Shown here in pieces: positions 32,724 to 40,197 of a DNA stretch of 64,000 nt. Both the position numbers and the translations under genes were made by a program. Under the pieces are notes generated by a model. That model did no database searches and was not told where the DNA came from. It was given only the letters and a program-made list of their open reading frames with translations. Each line of letters opens with the position of its first letter. Position 1 is the stretch's first letter. Origin of the DNA: JACQFZ01 sp041485885 (GTDB lineage: Bacteria > Pseudomonadota > Gammaproteobacteria > Acidiferrobacterales > Sulfurifustaceae); assembly GCA_041485885.1 (NCBI GenBank), contig JBGPKL010000004.1, positions 1 through 64,000 on the forward strand, in the 5' to 3' direction.

Positions 32724-33242
32724 TTAGTCGTCGCGAACCTGGCCGCGGACTTCCCCGGTAGGAAATCTGGCGTTGTGAATGTTCGCGTACGTATTGCCCA
32801 GACGAATCTGCCGCACGAACGAGGCGAAGTCGCCCGCGTTCACTCCTTGGGCGGGGACCGCCAGGATGTTGGCGGCGGTGATGGTCGCCGTCACTTCTCC
32901 GCTAGTGGCCGCCGGACACGCGGCTTGGCCGCCGCCGCCACAAATGAAAGCGACGACCGCGCCATTAGTGTGCGTCTGGCCCAAGTGGAAATGCGACGCC
33001 GCGGCGTTCGCGGACAAATTGTCGAACTGCAACGTGACCATGAGCTCGGTCTCGTCCCCGTTGAGTTCGGCGCGTAGGCGAGCCGTTGCATTGGTGTTGA
33101 TGACCGGAACTTCGTGACTTCCGTTCAAGCTGGCTTTGAAGTCATCTTCGCGAGAATGCCCCGACATCGCGGTTAGCGATGAGCCTGCCAATACGATAAC
33201 CGTCAGGGTGGTGATGACGGTCGAGAGTCGAAATTGCCTCAT
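32724..33242 (-). CDS. Exported CHRD-domain protein
   Basis: 172 residues with a signal peptide (LSTVITTLTVIVLAGSSLTA). The CHRD domain spans most of the mature chain: FKASLNGSHEVPVINTNATA, SHFHLGQTHTNGAVVAFICG and IRLGNTYANIHNARFPTGEV-RGQV. CHRD domains are secreted beta modules first described in chordin; their bacterial role is unknown. The start has a good GGAGG seven bases upstream, and a terminator follows. It lies downstream of a co-oriented anti-sigma/ECF pair, so it may be part of their regulon. Confidence 0.9.
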   Translation of the reverse strand: MRQFRLSTVITTLTVIVLAGSSLTAMSGHSREDDFKASLNGSHEVPVINTNATARLRAELNGDETELMVTLQFDNLSANAAASHFHLGQTHTNGAVVAFICGGGGQAACPAATSGEVTATITAANILAVPAQGVNAGDFASFVRQIRLGNTYANIHNARFPTGEVRGQVRDD

Positions 33243-33566
33243 TGGAATTCCTCCTGTCCTGGTTTAATCGGCGAACCTTTTGGTTGTGGTTGCAGCGACT
33301 CGACCGGACCCGCATCAACTCCGAGGGTCCGGTGTATACAGCGAGAGTCGACAACAAACCCTGAGCCAGTCACATCGCTCTAATTTGCACTACTGGACGG
33401 GGAGGGGGCTTTATTCCCGATCTACACTCGATATGCCGGGTACATCCGCTTCATGCACCGTGGTGGCGCAGGTCCGGGGGTAAACCGCCGGGGGTAATCC
33501 GATTGATGTGCTTAGTGCCGGACGGCGCCTGACTTTGACGAGCGCACGCCGAGGCGTGGGGCGAAA
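33243..33566. other. Intergenic region between the CHRD gene and the anti-sigma gene
   Basis: About 325 bases without a supported gene. It should hold the CHRD promoter on the minus strand. GGTATAC-like sequence near 33330-33338 could be a -10 element, but no matching -35 box is convincing. An ECF-type promoter is possible given the neighbouring sigma factor. Confidence 0.45.
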
Positions 33567-34322
33567 TTAGTGGACAAGAACCGCTTCTTTAAATTTGGCG
33601 AGCAGAACCGGATCGGTATCGGATACCGCCCAACAATCCATGTCGCCGAGCTTCCAATAAACGAGATGGTAGCCTTGCCACGTAAGTGTTGATGGCGAGA
33701 CGCTCCTATCGCCTTTGGAAGGCGAAATGAACAGGCTAATGACATGTTGGCGATACCGATACACCAGTGCCGCGACGGTTCTGCGATCGAGATAGTCCAA
33801 CCGTCCGCCGATCAACGAGAAGCCTTCGGCGGTGAGATCGTAAACCGTCGGCGCGAAGTCGAGCTTGCCGGCGAACCACGGTTTGACGGTATGACGGTCG
33901 GAAGACGCCACGTCGACCGGATGTTCGGAAAGCAGCGAGCGTACATGGCCGACGACGGCTTCCTCGGCCAGACGATCGCTGGGCGACGGCACGCTGAGAT
34001 AAAGACCAACGCTCCAGGCGATCGCAACCACGGATGCCAATGCCATCCCTAGGCTCAACCTATTCCAGTACCAGTTTGGACGCGACGACTCGACCGTTGC
34101 GGCGCGCGGCAACGCGGCTCGGATGCGGTTTGCCAAGTGATCGGGCGCCTGAAAATACGTCATATCGCGCTTGATGGCCGCCCGCAGCGTGACCTGCGTC
34201 GCGTGCTCTGCCCGGCAACCGGGGCAATTTTGCATGTGCCGCTCGATCTCGACAGCCTGAGGTATACCCACCTCGCCGTCGGCGTAGCCGGTCAACAGTT
34301 GCTGAATCTCCTTACATTCCAT
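33567..34322 (-). CDS. Zinc-finger anti-sigma factor, membrane-anchored
   Basis: 251 residues. The N-terminus carries the anti-sigma zinc-binding signature His-x3-Cys-x2-Cys (HMQNCPGC, residues 28-35) after MECKEIQQLLTGYADGE. One membrane helix is at ~90-112 (LSLGMALASVVAIAWSVGLY), followed by a ~130-residue periplasmic sensor domain (GFSLIGGRLDYLDRRTVAAL; STLTWQGYHLVYWKLGDMDC). Such proteins hold the ECF sigma factor inactive until an envelope or redox signal arrives. The start overlaps the sigma gene by 11 bases. Confidence 0.9.
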   Translation of the reverse strand: MECKEIQQLLTGYADGEVGIPQAVEIERHMQNCPGCRAEHATQVTLRAAIKRDMTYFQAPDHLANRIRAALPRAATVESSRPNWYWNRLSLGMALASVVAIAWSVGLYLSVPSPSDRLAEEAVVGHVRSLLSEHPVDVASSDRHTVKPWFAGKLDFAPTVYDLTAEGFSLIGGRLDYLDRRTVAALVYRYRQHVISLFISPSKGDRSVSPSTLTWQGYHLVYWKLGDMDCWAVSDTDPVLLAKFKEAVLVH

Positions 34323-34860
34323 CGTATACCCCCTGCTTGACCTGCATGAGGTGCGCGAGCAAAAGCTTGCGTCCGCGCGCCAAGCGTGACATCACCGTGC
34401 CGATCGGGATCTCCGCGATACCGGCGATTTCCTTGTACGAGAAATCTTCCAGATCTCTCAATACGACGACTTCGCGAAATTCCATCGGCAATTTCTTCAG
34501 TGCGTCCTTTAAAATTCTCAAATCGTCGCGACGTGCCAGAATCGATTCGGGGCCGTTTTCCGTCATCACCGCGTTCTGAATTTCCGGATCCGACGACTCT
34601 TCATCGTAAGGCGCGTTCAAGTGCGCCCGATTCTTCTGTCGCCAGGTGTAGCAGGTGTTTCGCACAATGCCAAGCAACCACGCGCGTCCGTGCTCGCCGC
34701 GAAAACCCTGGAAGAACTTGTACGCCCGCAAATACGCTTCTTGCACGATGTCTTCGGCATCGTGCTCGTTGCGGGTCAGCCAGCGCGCCAAGTTATAGGC
34801 GGCGTTTAGGTGCGGCATCATCACTTCTTCGAAGCGCCTTCTTTCGCTCTGCTCGCGCAT
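34312..34860 (-). CDS. ECF-family RNA polymerase sigma factor
   Basis: 182 residues with region 2 (NLARWLTRNEHDAEDIVQEA, RAYKFFQGFRGE, WLLGIVRNTCYTWRQ) and region 4 (LPMEFREVVVLRDLEDFSYK, EIPIGTVMSRLARGRKLL), the standard two-domain ECF layout. It overlaps its cognate anti-sigma gene and is divergent from a metallophosphoesterase/cupredoxin pair across a 140-bp gap. ECF factors usually control their own operon and nearby envelope genes, so the flanking exported proteins are candidate targets. Confidence 0.92.
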   Translation of the reverse strand: MREQSERRRFEEVMMPHLNAAYNLARWLTRNEHDAEDIVQEAYLRAYKFFQGFRGEHGRAWLLGIVRNTCYTWRQKNRAHLNAPYDEESSDPEIQNAVMTENGPESILARRDDLRILKDALKKLPMEFREVVVLRDLEDFSYKEIAGIAEIPIGTVMSRLARGRKLLLAHLMQVKQGVYDGM

Positions 34861-34934
34861 TCGGTTTCAACGTGTCGTTAGGTCATACCGGTAAGATGGA
34901 GATTTTATTCCAGCAACTTGATGCTCGCCGCGCG

Positions 34935-34944
34935 GGAATATTCC
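34935..34944. promoter_or_regulatory. 10-bp palindrome in the sigma/phosphoesterase divergent region
   Basis: GGAATATTCC is a perfect palindrome in the middle of the only intergenic space between the divergent sigma gene and the metallophosphoesterase gene. It could be an ECF -35-like element (GGAA) usable on both strands, or a regulator half-site. Function is inferred from position. Confidence 0.3.
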
Positions 34945-35000
34945 GCCTCAAAAGCGGTAAAGCAAAGTATAGATCCTTTCGACCCGCACCAGGAGAACCG

Positions 35001-35912
35001 ATGGCATACCGCAGAAGAGATTTTCTGAAACTCGCAGGCTTAGGGGGCGTTGTCTTCGCGTCCGGGCTGAACCGCGTGGCAAACGCCGCAAACGCTACCG
35101 GCGCATCGGCGGCCGCGCACGACGATTTCTACTTCGTTCAACTTTCCGATACCCACTGGGGCTTCGAAGGGCCGCCGAATCCGGACGCGAAGGTGACGCT
35201 GCGCAAGGCCGTGGCCGCGGTCAACGCGCTCGCGGAGCCGCCCGATTTCATCATGTTTACCGGCGATCTCACGCACACGACCGACGACCCGAAGGAGCGC
35301 AGAAGGCGCTTGACGGAGTTTCGCGGCATTGTCGGCGATCTCAAGGTGAAGAGCGTTCGCTTCATGCCGGGCGAGCACGACGCGGCGCTGGATCGAGGCG
35401 AGGCGTATCAAGAATTATTCGGCAAACCGTATTACACCTTCGATCACAAGGGCGTGCATTTCGTCGTGCTCGACAACGTTTCCGATCCGGCCGCGAACAT
35501 CGGCGAGGCGCAGCTCCAGTGGCTCGCCGCCGATCTGAAACGATTGCCGAAAGACGCGAGAATCGTGGTCTTCACCCACCGGCCGCTGTTCGATCTTTAT
35601 CCACAATGGGATTGGGCCACGCGCGATGGCGCCAAAGCGGTTGACCTCCTGATGCCGCACGCCAACGTGACGGTCTTTTACGGACATATCCACCAGGAGC
35701 ACCACCACCTGACGGGGCATATTGCCCATCACGCGGCGAAATCGCTGATCTTCCCTCTGCCCGCGCCGGGGTCTCAGCCCAAACGCGCGCCGCTGCCGTG
35801 GGACGCCGCGCAGCCCTACAAGGGTCTCGGCTTCCGGAACGTCGAAGCGGAAATTAAAAAAGCAGAATATGGAATCACCGAGCTGCCCGTGGAGGCGGTG
35901 AAAAAAGGATGA
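35001..35912 (+). CDS. Tat-exported calcineurin-like metallophosphoesterase
   Basis: The start ATG 35001 (AGGAGA upstream) gives a twin-arginine signal (YRRRDFLKLAGLGGVVFASG); a longer open frame reaching 34386 overlaps the sigma gene and is rejected. The 303-residue product has all metallophosphoesterase motifs: LSDTHWG (DxH), FTGDLTHT (GDxx), MPGEHD (variant of GNHD), VFTHRPLF and FYGHIHQEHHH (GHxH). These bind two metal ions. Tat export suggests folding with metal in the cytoplasm. A cupredoxin gene follows by 4 bases, so both proteins probably work together in the periplasm. Confidence 0.9.
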   Translation: MAYRRRDFLKLAGLGGVVFASGLNRVANAANATGASAAAHDDFYFVQLSDTHWGFEGPPNPDAKVTLRKAVAAVNALAEPPDFIMFTGDLTHTTDDPKERRRRLTEFRGIVGDLKVKSVRFMPGEHDAALDRGEAYQELFGKPYYTFDHKGVHFVVLDNVSDPAANIGEAQLQWLAADLKRLPKDARIVVFTHRPLFDLYPQWDWATRDGAKAVDLLMPHANVTVFYGHIHQEHHHLTGHIAHHAAKSLIFPLPAPGSQPKRAPLPWDAAQPYKGLGFRNVEAEIKKAEYGITELPVEAVKKG

Positions 35913-35916
35913 TGCG

Positions 35917-36279
35917 ATGACGTTCGGTCGCGGAATGAAAATACTCGCGGTCGCCGCGGTGCTCGGCGCGGGCGCCGTGGCGATGCGCGCAGCCGCACAA
36001 ACGGAAGAGCCGGTGATAAAAGTCGTCGCGAAGAAGTTCGATTACGCGCCGAGCCGTATCAAGCTCAAGAAAGGCGTGCCAGTCACCCTCGAGCTCACCA
36101 CGCTCGATGTCGCGATGGGTTTCAACGTCCCGGAACTGGGTGTGCGCGCGGATATCGTGCCCGGCAAGGTGGTGCGCGTGCGCCTCGTACCCGAGAAGAC
36201 CGGAACCTTCACGTTCTTCTGCGACATTTTTTGCGGCTCGGGGCACGAGGACATGACGGGGACGATCACCGTCGAATAG
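35917..36279 (+). CDS. Periplasmic cupredoxin with CuA-like CxxxC motif and a His-to-Met change
   Basis: 120 residues with a signal peptide (~residues 7-28). The fold resembles the CuA domain of cytochrome oxidase subunit II and nitrous oxide reductase. It has FFCDIFCGSGHEDM (Cys102, Cys106, His110, Met113) and the upstream block DVAMGFNVPELGVRADIVPG. In CuA proteins this block reads DVxHSFxxPxL; here the metal-binding His is Met67. The site may bind one copper with different chemistry. It directly follows the phosphoesterase and is likely in the same operon. Confidence 0.88.
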   Translation: MTFGRGMKILAVAAVLGAGAVAMRAAAQTEEPVIKVVAKKFDYAPSRIKLKKGVPVTLELTTLDVAMGFNVPELGVRADIVPGKVVRVRLVPEKTGTFTFFCDIFCGSGHEDMTGTITVE

Positions 36280-36313
36280 CGACCCGAGCCGTGGTTCGCG
36301 CAAGGACGGCCAA

Positions 36314-38014
36314 CTAGGTAGAGAACGACGCACCGGGTCCAAACCGGCGCGCGAATTCTTCCGCCATCAACGGCTCGGCGAAGTGATTGCCTTGTCCCTC
36401 GTCGCAACGGTAGCTCGCCAGTCGCTCCCAGGTGTCGTGATTCTCGACGCCCTCGGCGATCACTTCGAGCCCGAGGTTGTGAGCAAGGCCGATCGTCGAA
36501 CGCACGATCGTGTCGGAATCGGCGCTATGGACGAGATCGATGACAAACGACTTGTCGATCTTGACCGAATGGATCGGCAGCTTCTTCAGATAACCGAGCG
36601 ATGAGAAACCGATGCCGAAGTCGTCGACATAAATTCGAACGCCGGCGTTGCGGAGCTCACGAAGCGCCGCCAGCGCTTGATCCGGGTCGTGCATCAACGC
36701 GGTCTCGGTAATCTCGACGTCGATCCGGCTATTTTCGTTCTCGCTCTGCACGCTCAGAATTTCCGCCATGAGCCGGCGGTTCACTAGATTCTTGGCGGAG
36801 AGATTGATCGCAACCGGCATCGCCAGGCCGTTTCGTCGCCATGATCGCATTTGGTCCGAGACGCGCCTCAGTACGTGGTGCGTCAGCTCGTCGATCAGAC
36901 CCGAACGCTCGGCCATGCCGACGAACATGTCCGGCGCGATCAATCCGTGCTCGGGATGGCGCCAACGCAGCAACGCCTCGGCTCCGGTTACGACGCCGGT
37001 GGGGCACTGGACCTTCGGTTGAAAGACCAGAAAGACCTGGTCCGTGCTTAGGGCGTCGTGCAGGTCGGCGAGTAGCGCCAAGCGCGCCGGGCTGCTTGGA
37101 TCGCGCTCGGCATCGTACCACGCGTACGTCTTTCCTTCGTGCTTGGCGAATCGGCTCGCTAGGTCGGCGTGCTGCAGCAACGTGTGGGGATCACCATCGT
37201 GCCGTCGCGACGACGCGATGCCGACGCGAGCGCCGATATGGATTCGCAATCCGGCGCAGACGAAGTGCGGCGCGAGCGCCTTGAGCGCGTCTTGCGCGAT
37301 TTCTTCCACTTGTCGGCGGTTCTCCGTCCGCAGCAATACGGCGAACTCATTGCCGTGCAAATGATAGAGATGCCCGCCGTTAAGCTCGACTTCTTGCAAA
37401 CGTCCGGCCACGTCGCGGATGAGCTGATCTCCGTTGGGGTATCCGAGCGCTCCGTTGATTTCATGAAAGTTGATCAAGTTGACGATCATCAACGCCACCG
37501 GCGTGGCGAGACCGAGCAGCTCTTGCAGGTCTTCGACCAGCCGATGGCGATTGGCGAGCTGCGTGAGCGGATGGAAATAGGCGATATGTCGAATATGATC
37601 CTGCGCGAGGCGATGCTCGCGCCGCAATTTCGCTTCCTGCAGCTCGCGCTCGATCGCCGGCACCAACCGGAGGACATTGCCCTTGATGACGTAGTCCTGG
37701 GCGCCGAGCTTCATCAATTGCGCCGCGCGTTCTTCGCCGATCGTGCCCGATACGATGATGAACGGCAGGTCGCGATCGTGCTCGCGGACGATCTTCAGCG
37801 CTTGTATCCCGTCGAAACTCGGCATTGAGAAATCGGAGAACACGATGTCCCAACGCTTTTGACCGAGCGCTTTGATTAGCGCGCCGCCCGTGTCGACGCG
37901 CTCGAGATTCACGCGATAGCCGGCGGTCTCGAGTTGGCGTTTAAGGAGTACGGCGTCCTCGTCGGAGTCCTCGATCAGCAAGACGTCGAGGGTGCTGAGA
38001 CCATCCGGTGTCAT
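36314..38014 (-). CDS. Response regulator with REC, degenerate GGDEF and EAL domains
   Basis: 566 residues. REC domain ~8-125 (LLIEDSDEDAVLLKRQLE; DIVFSDFSMPSFDG with phosphoacceptor Asp61). GGDEF-like domain ~155-305 whose signature is HGNEF instead of GGDEF, so cyclase activity is unlikely. EAL domain ~320-560 with EALLRWRHPEHGLI, NLSAKNLVNRRLMAEIL and DDFGIGFSSLGYLKKLPIHS, which keeps key metal-binding residues and should be an active c-di-GMP phosphodiesterase. No cognate kinase is adjacent. The gene is followed and preceded by unrelated genes. Confidence 0.9.
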   Translation of the reverse strand: MTPDGLSTLDVLLIEDSDEDAVLLKRQLETAGYRVNLERVDTGGALIKALGQKRWDIVFSDFSMPSFDGIQALKIVREHDRDLPFIIVSGTIGEERAAQLMKLGAQDYVIKGNVLRLVPAIERELQEAKLRREHRLAQDHIRHIAYFHPLTQLANRHRLVEDLQELLGLATPVALMIVNLINFHEINGALGYPNGDQLIRDVAGRLQEVELNGGHLYHLHGNEFAVLLRTENRRQVEEIAQDALKALAPHFVCAGLRIHIGARVGIASSRRHDGDPHTLLQHADLASRFAKHEGKTYAWYDAERDPSSPARLALLADLHDALSTDQVFLVFQPKVQCPTGVVTGAEALLRWRHPEHGLIAPDMFVGMAERSGLIDELTHHVLRRVSDQMRSWRRNGLAMPVAINLSAKNLVNRRLMAEILSVQSENENSRIDVEITETALMHDPDQALAALRELRNAGVRIYVDDFGIGFSSLGYLKKLPIHSVKIDKSFVIDLVHSADSDTIVRSTIGLAHNLGLEVIAEGVENHDTWERLASYRCDEGQGNHFAEPLMAEEFARRFGPGASFST

Positions 38015-38249
38015 GTCGGTACCCGTCCTGAGCAGCAGCTAAATTCGAAGTCCTTCTCCTAGCATAGGCGGCGCGCGTCCAACCGCCAGAAGAAACCCCC
38101 TCGTATTTTGTGGGCTCCGAAGGCGGCTACGGATCGGTGAATCGACAAGGTTGCCCGGTTCGCGCGCCGGGCGTTTTGCCGGAGCGGATCCGCTCTTGCG
38201 GGCAGGCGGTCCGGGCGTGCGGGACACCTCTTCGACCAGGCAGGCGTCG

Positions 38250-39269
38250 CTAGGCGCGCATCTTTCGCGCGACGACCGGGACGCGGCACTTCGCTAGCTC
38301 GCCCGTGACGGACAATATCGCGAGCAGCGCCCGCGCGGTTTGGTGCGGCGTTTTTTCGGACGTATCGAAGAACGCATGCGCGAGCTCATACAGATGGCGG
38401 CGCGCCGCGAGCGTGCGCGCGATATTGTCCAGCGCCTCGCCGCGCAATTGCGGGCTGCCAATGCGCGCGTCGTGCTGCGCCATCACGCGCGCGAACATCA
38501 CCTGGGGTTTGGCCTTGAGCCAAACGGTATAAAACGAGCTCAACAGCAATTCGTACGTCGCCGGCTCCGTCACGATGCCACCGCCAGCCGCCAGCACGAG
38601 CTTCGGGTGCGCCACGATCGCTTGCTCGAGACAACGCCGCTCGAGCTGGCGATAGCCGCGTTGACCGTACAGCGTCAATATCCCGGTCAGCGCGAGGCCC
38701 GCTTCTTTTTCGATTTGGCGGTCGAGATCGACGAAGGGCATGCCGAGCCGCTCGGCCAGCAGCGGGCCCAACGTCGATTTGCCGACCCCGCGGATACCGA
38801 TCAACGCGATCCGCTGAGCATGACCGTTCGACGGTCGAGCGAACTTTTCGAACAGCGAGCGCCGGATGCGTGCCAGCTGGTCCGGACGTTGACGCTTGAG
38901 GAACTCGAGGATGAGCGCGAAGTCTGCCCCGTGCATTTCCTCGGGCGCCAAGAAGCCCGCGATCGGCAAGTTGAGCGCCAGCGACAATTTTTGCAGCAGG
39001 CCGAGCGAGATGTTGCCCGCGCCGCTCTCGACGCGCGCCAAATACACGAGCGAAATGCCGGACTGCTCCGCCAACTGCTTGCGCGTCATGCCGCGCTGAG
39101 CGCGCGCCAGCCGCACCCGTTGTGCGAGCAGCGCATGTAATTCGGCTTCGGTCGCCGCCGGCGCGACAATCTTGGCGGCCGTCGGCCGGATGCCGGCGCT
39201 GGTTTTGCCGTTCATGCGGATTCGCGCGCGCGGCCGCGCGTTGGAGCTCTTCGTCTTGGCGCGAGACAT
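38250..39269 (-). CDS. boxR: BoxR/BzdR-type regulator: XRE DNA-binding domain fused to shikimate-kinase-like domain
   Basis: 339 residues from ATG 39267-39269. Helix-turn-helix ~52-105 (RVRLARAQRGMTRKQLAEQS; YLARVESGAGNISLGLLQKL) is followed by a shikimate-kinase-like domain with a P-loop (GIRGVGKSTLGPLLAE), DLDRQIEKEAGL and AAGGGIVTEP. BzdR and BoxR, which control benzoate degradation, have this fusion and respond to an aryl-CoA. The neighbouring CoA ligase and uptake genes suggest it senses the CoA thioester of a hydroxycinnamate or benzoate-type acid. The symbol is by architecture; the inducer is not known. Confidence 0.85.
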   Translation of the reverse strand: MSRAKTKSSNARPRARIRMNGKTSAGIRPTAAKIVAPAATEAELHALLAQRVRLARAQRGMTRKQLAEQSGISLVYLARVESGAGNISLGLLQKLSLALNLPIAGFLAPEEMHGADFALILEFLKRQRPDQLARIRRSLFEKFARPSNGHAQRIALIGIRGVGKSTLGPLLAERLGMPFVDLDRQIEKEAGLALTGILTLYGQRGYRQLERRCLEQAIVAHPKLVLAAGGGIVTEPATYELLLSSFYTVWLKAKPQVMFARVMAQHDARIGSPQLRGEALDNIARTLAARRHLYELAHAFFDTSEKTPHQTARALLAILSVTGELAKCRVPVVARKMRA

Positions 39270-39306
39270 GGCGAGGCGCACGTGCGAGCGTCTATTTAGC
39301 GTCAAT

Positions 39307-40077
39307 TTATCGGGGCGCCATGCGCAGCGCCCCATCCAAGCGGATGGTTTCGCCGTTCAACATTTCGTTTTCGACGATGTGCTGCGCGAGCGCCGCGTAT
39401 TCGGCCGGCCGGCCGAGGCGCGGCGGGAACGGCACGCTCTTCGCGAGCGATTCTTGGATGTCGGGGCGCAATCCGCTCATCATCGGCGTCAGAAACAAAC
39501 CGGGCGCGATCGTCACCACGCGTATACCGCTGCTCGCGAGGTCGCGCGCGATCGGCAACGTCATCGAGACGACCCCGCCTTTCGAGGCGGAATACGCCGC
39601 TTGACCGATTTGTCCGTCGTAGGCGGCGACCGACGCGGTATTGACGATCACGCCGCGCTCGCCGGCCGCGTTCGGCGCACCGCTCGCCATCGCGGCGGCG
39701 GCGACTCGGATCATATTGAACGTGCCGATGAGATTGATCTGGATGACGCGGCCGAACGTTTCCAGCCGATGCGGCCCTTGCTTGCCGACGACGCGTTCCG
39801 CGGCACCGATACCGGCGCAATTGACGAGACCGTGGAGCGCGCCGCCGAAATTCTGCTTTGCCGCGGCGACCGCGGCTTGCGCGTCGGCCTCGCTGCTGAC
39901 GTCGGTCTTGCAGAATACGGCGCCCGTTTTCAATTCCGCCGCGAGTTTTTGGCCGGCGTCGGTGTTGATATCGGCGATCACGACGCGGGCCCCCGCCGCA
40001 TGGAAGCGTCGCACGGTCGCTTCGCCCAAGCCGGAGCTGCCGCCGGTGACGATGAAAGTGGATCCGTTGAGCTGCAT
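39307..40077 (-). CDS. Short-chain dehydrogenase, 3-hydroxyacyl-CoA dehydrogenase type
   Basis: 256 residues with the SDR signatures: TGGSSGLGEAT (NAD binding), DINTDAG (Asp favouring NAD), NCAGIG, the Ser of NTASVAAYDG and YSASK. The overall sequence is close to 3-hydroxyacyl-CoA dehydrogenase type II (HSD10-like). Between the aryl-CoA ligase and regulator it could oxidise a 3-hydroxyphenylpropanoyl-CoA in side-chain shortening. No enoyl-CoA hydratase or thiolase is adjacent, so those steps must be encoded elsewhere. Confidence 0.88.
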   Translation of the reverse strand: MQLNGSTFIVTGGSSGLGEATVRRFHAAGARVVIADINTDAGQKLAAELKTGAVFCKTDVSSEADAQAAVAAAKQNFGGALHGLVNCAGIGAAERVVGKQGPHRLETFGRVIQINLIGTFNMIRVAAAAMASGAPNAAGERGVIVNTASVAAYDGQIGQAAYSASKGGVVSMTLPIARDLASSGIRVVTIAPGLFLTPMMSGLRPDIQESLAKSVPFPPRLGRPAEYAALAQHIVENEMLNGETIRLDGALRMAPR

Positions 40078-40197
40078 GGTTGTCTCTCTACGTGAAGGGA
40101 ATGAAGGCCCGGCCGCGCCTCGAGGCGCGAAGACCGCCGGAGTAAGCCGGGAAAATTGACAGGACCGTTCGCCGATTGCGCGACGGTTTCATCTGTT

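Noticed and set aside
34386..35000. N-terminal extension of the metallophosphoesterase frame
   Set aside because: It overlaps the sigma-factor gene, has no domain, and the Tat signal with a good ribosome-binding site marks ATG 35001 as the start.
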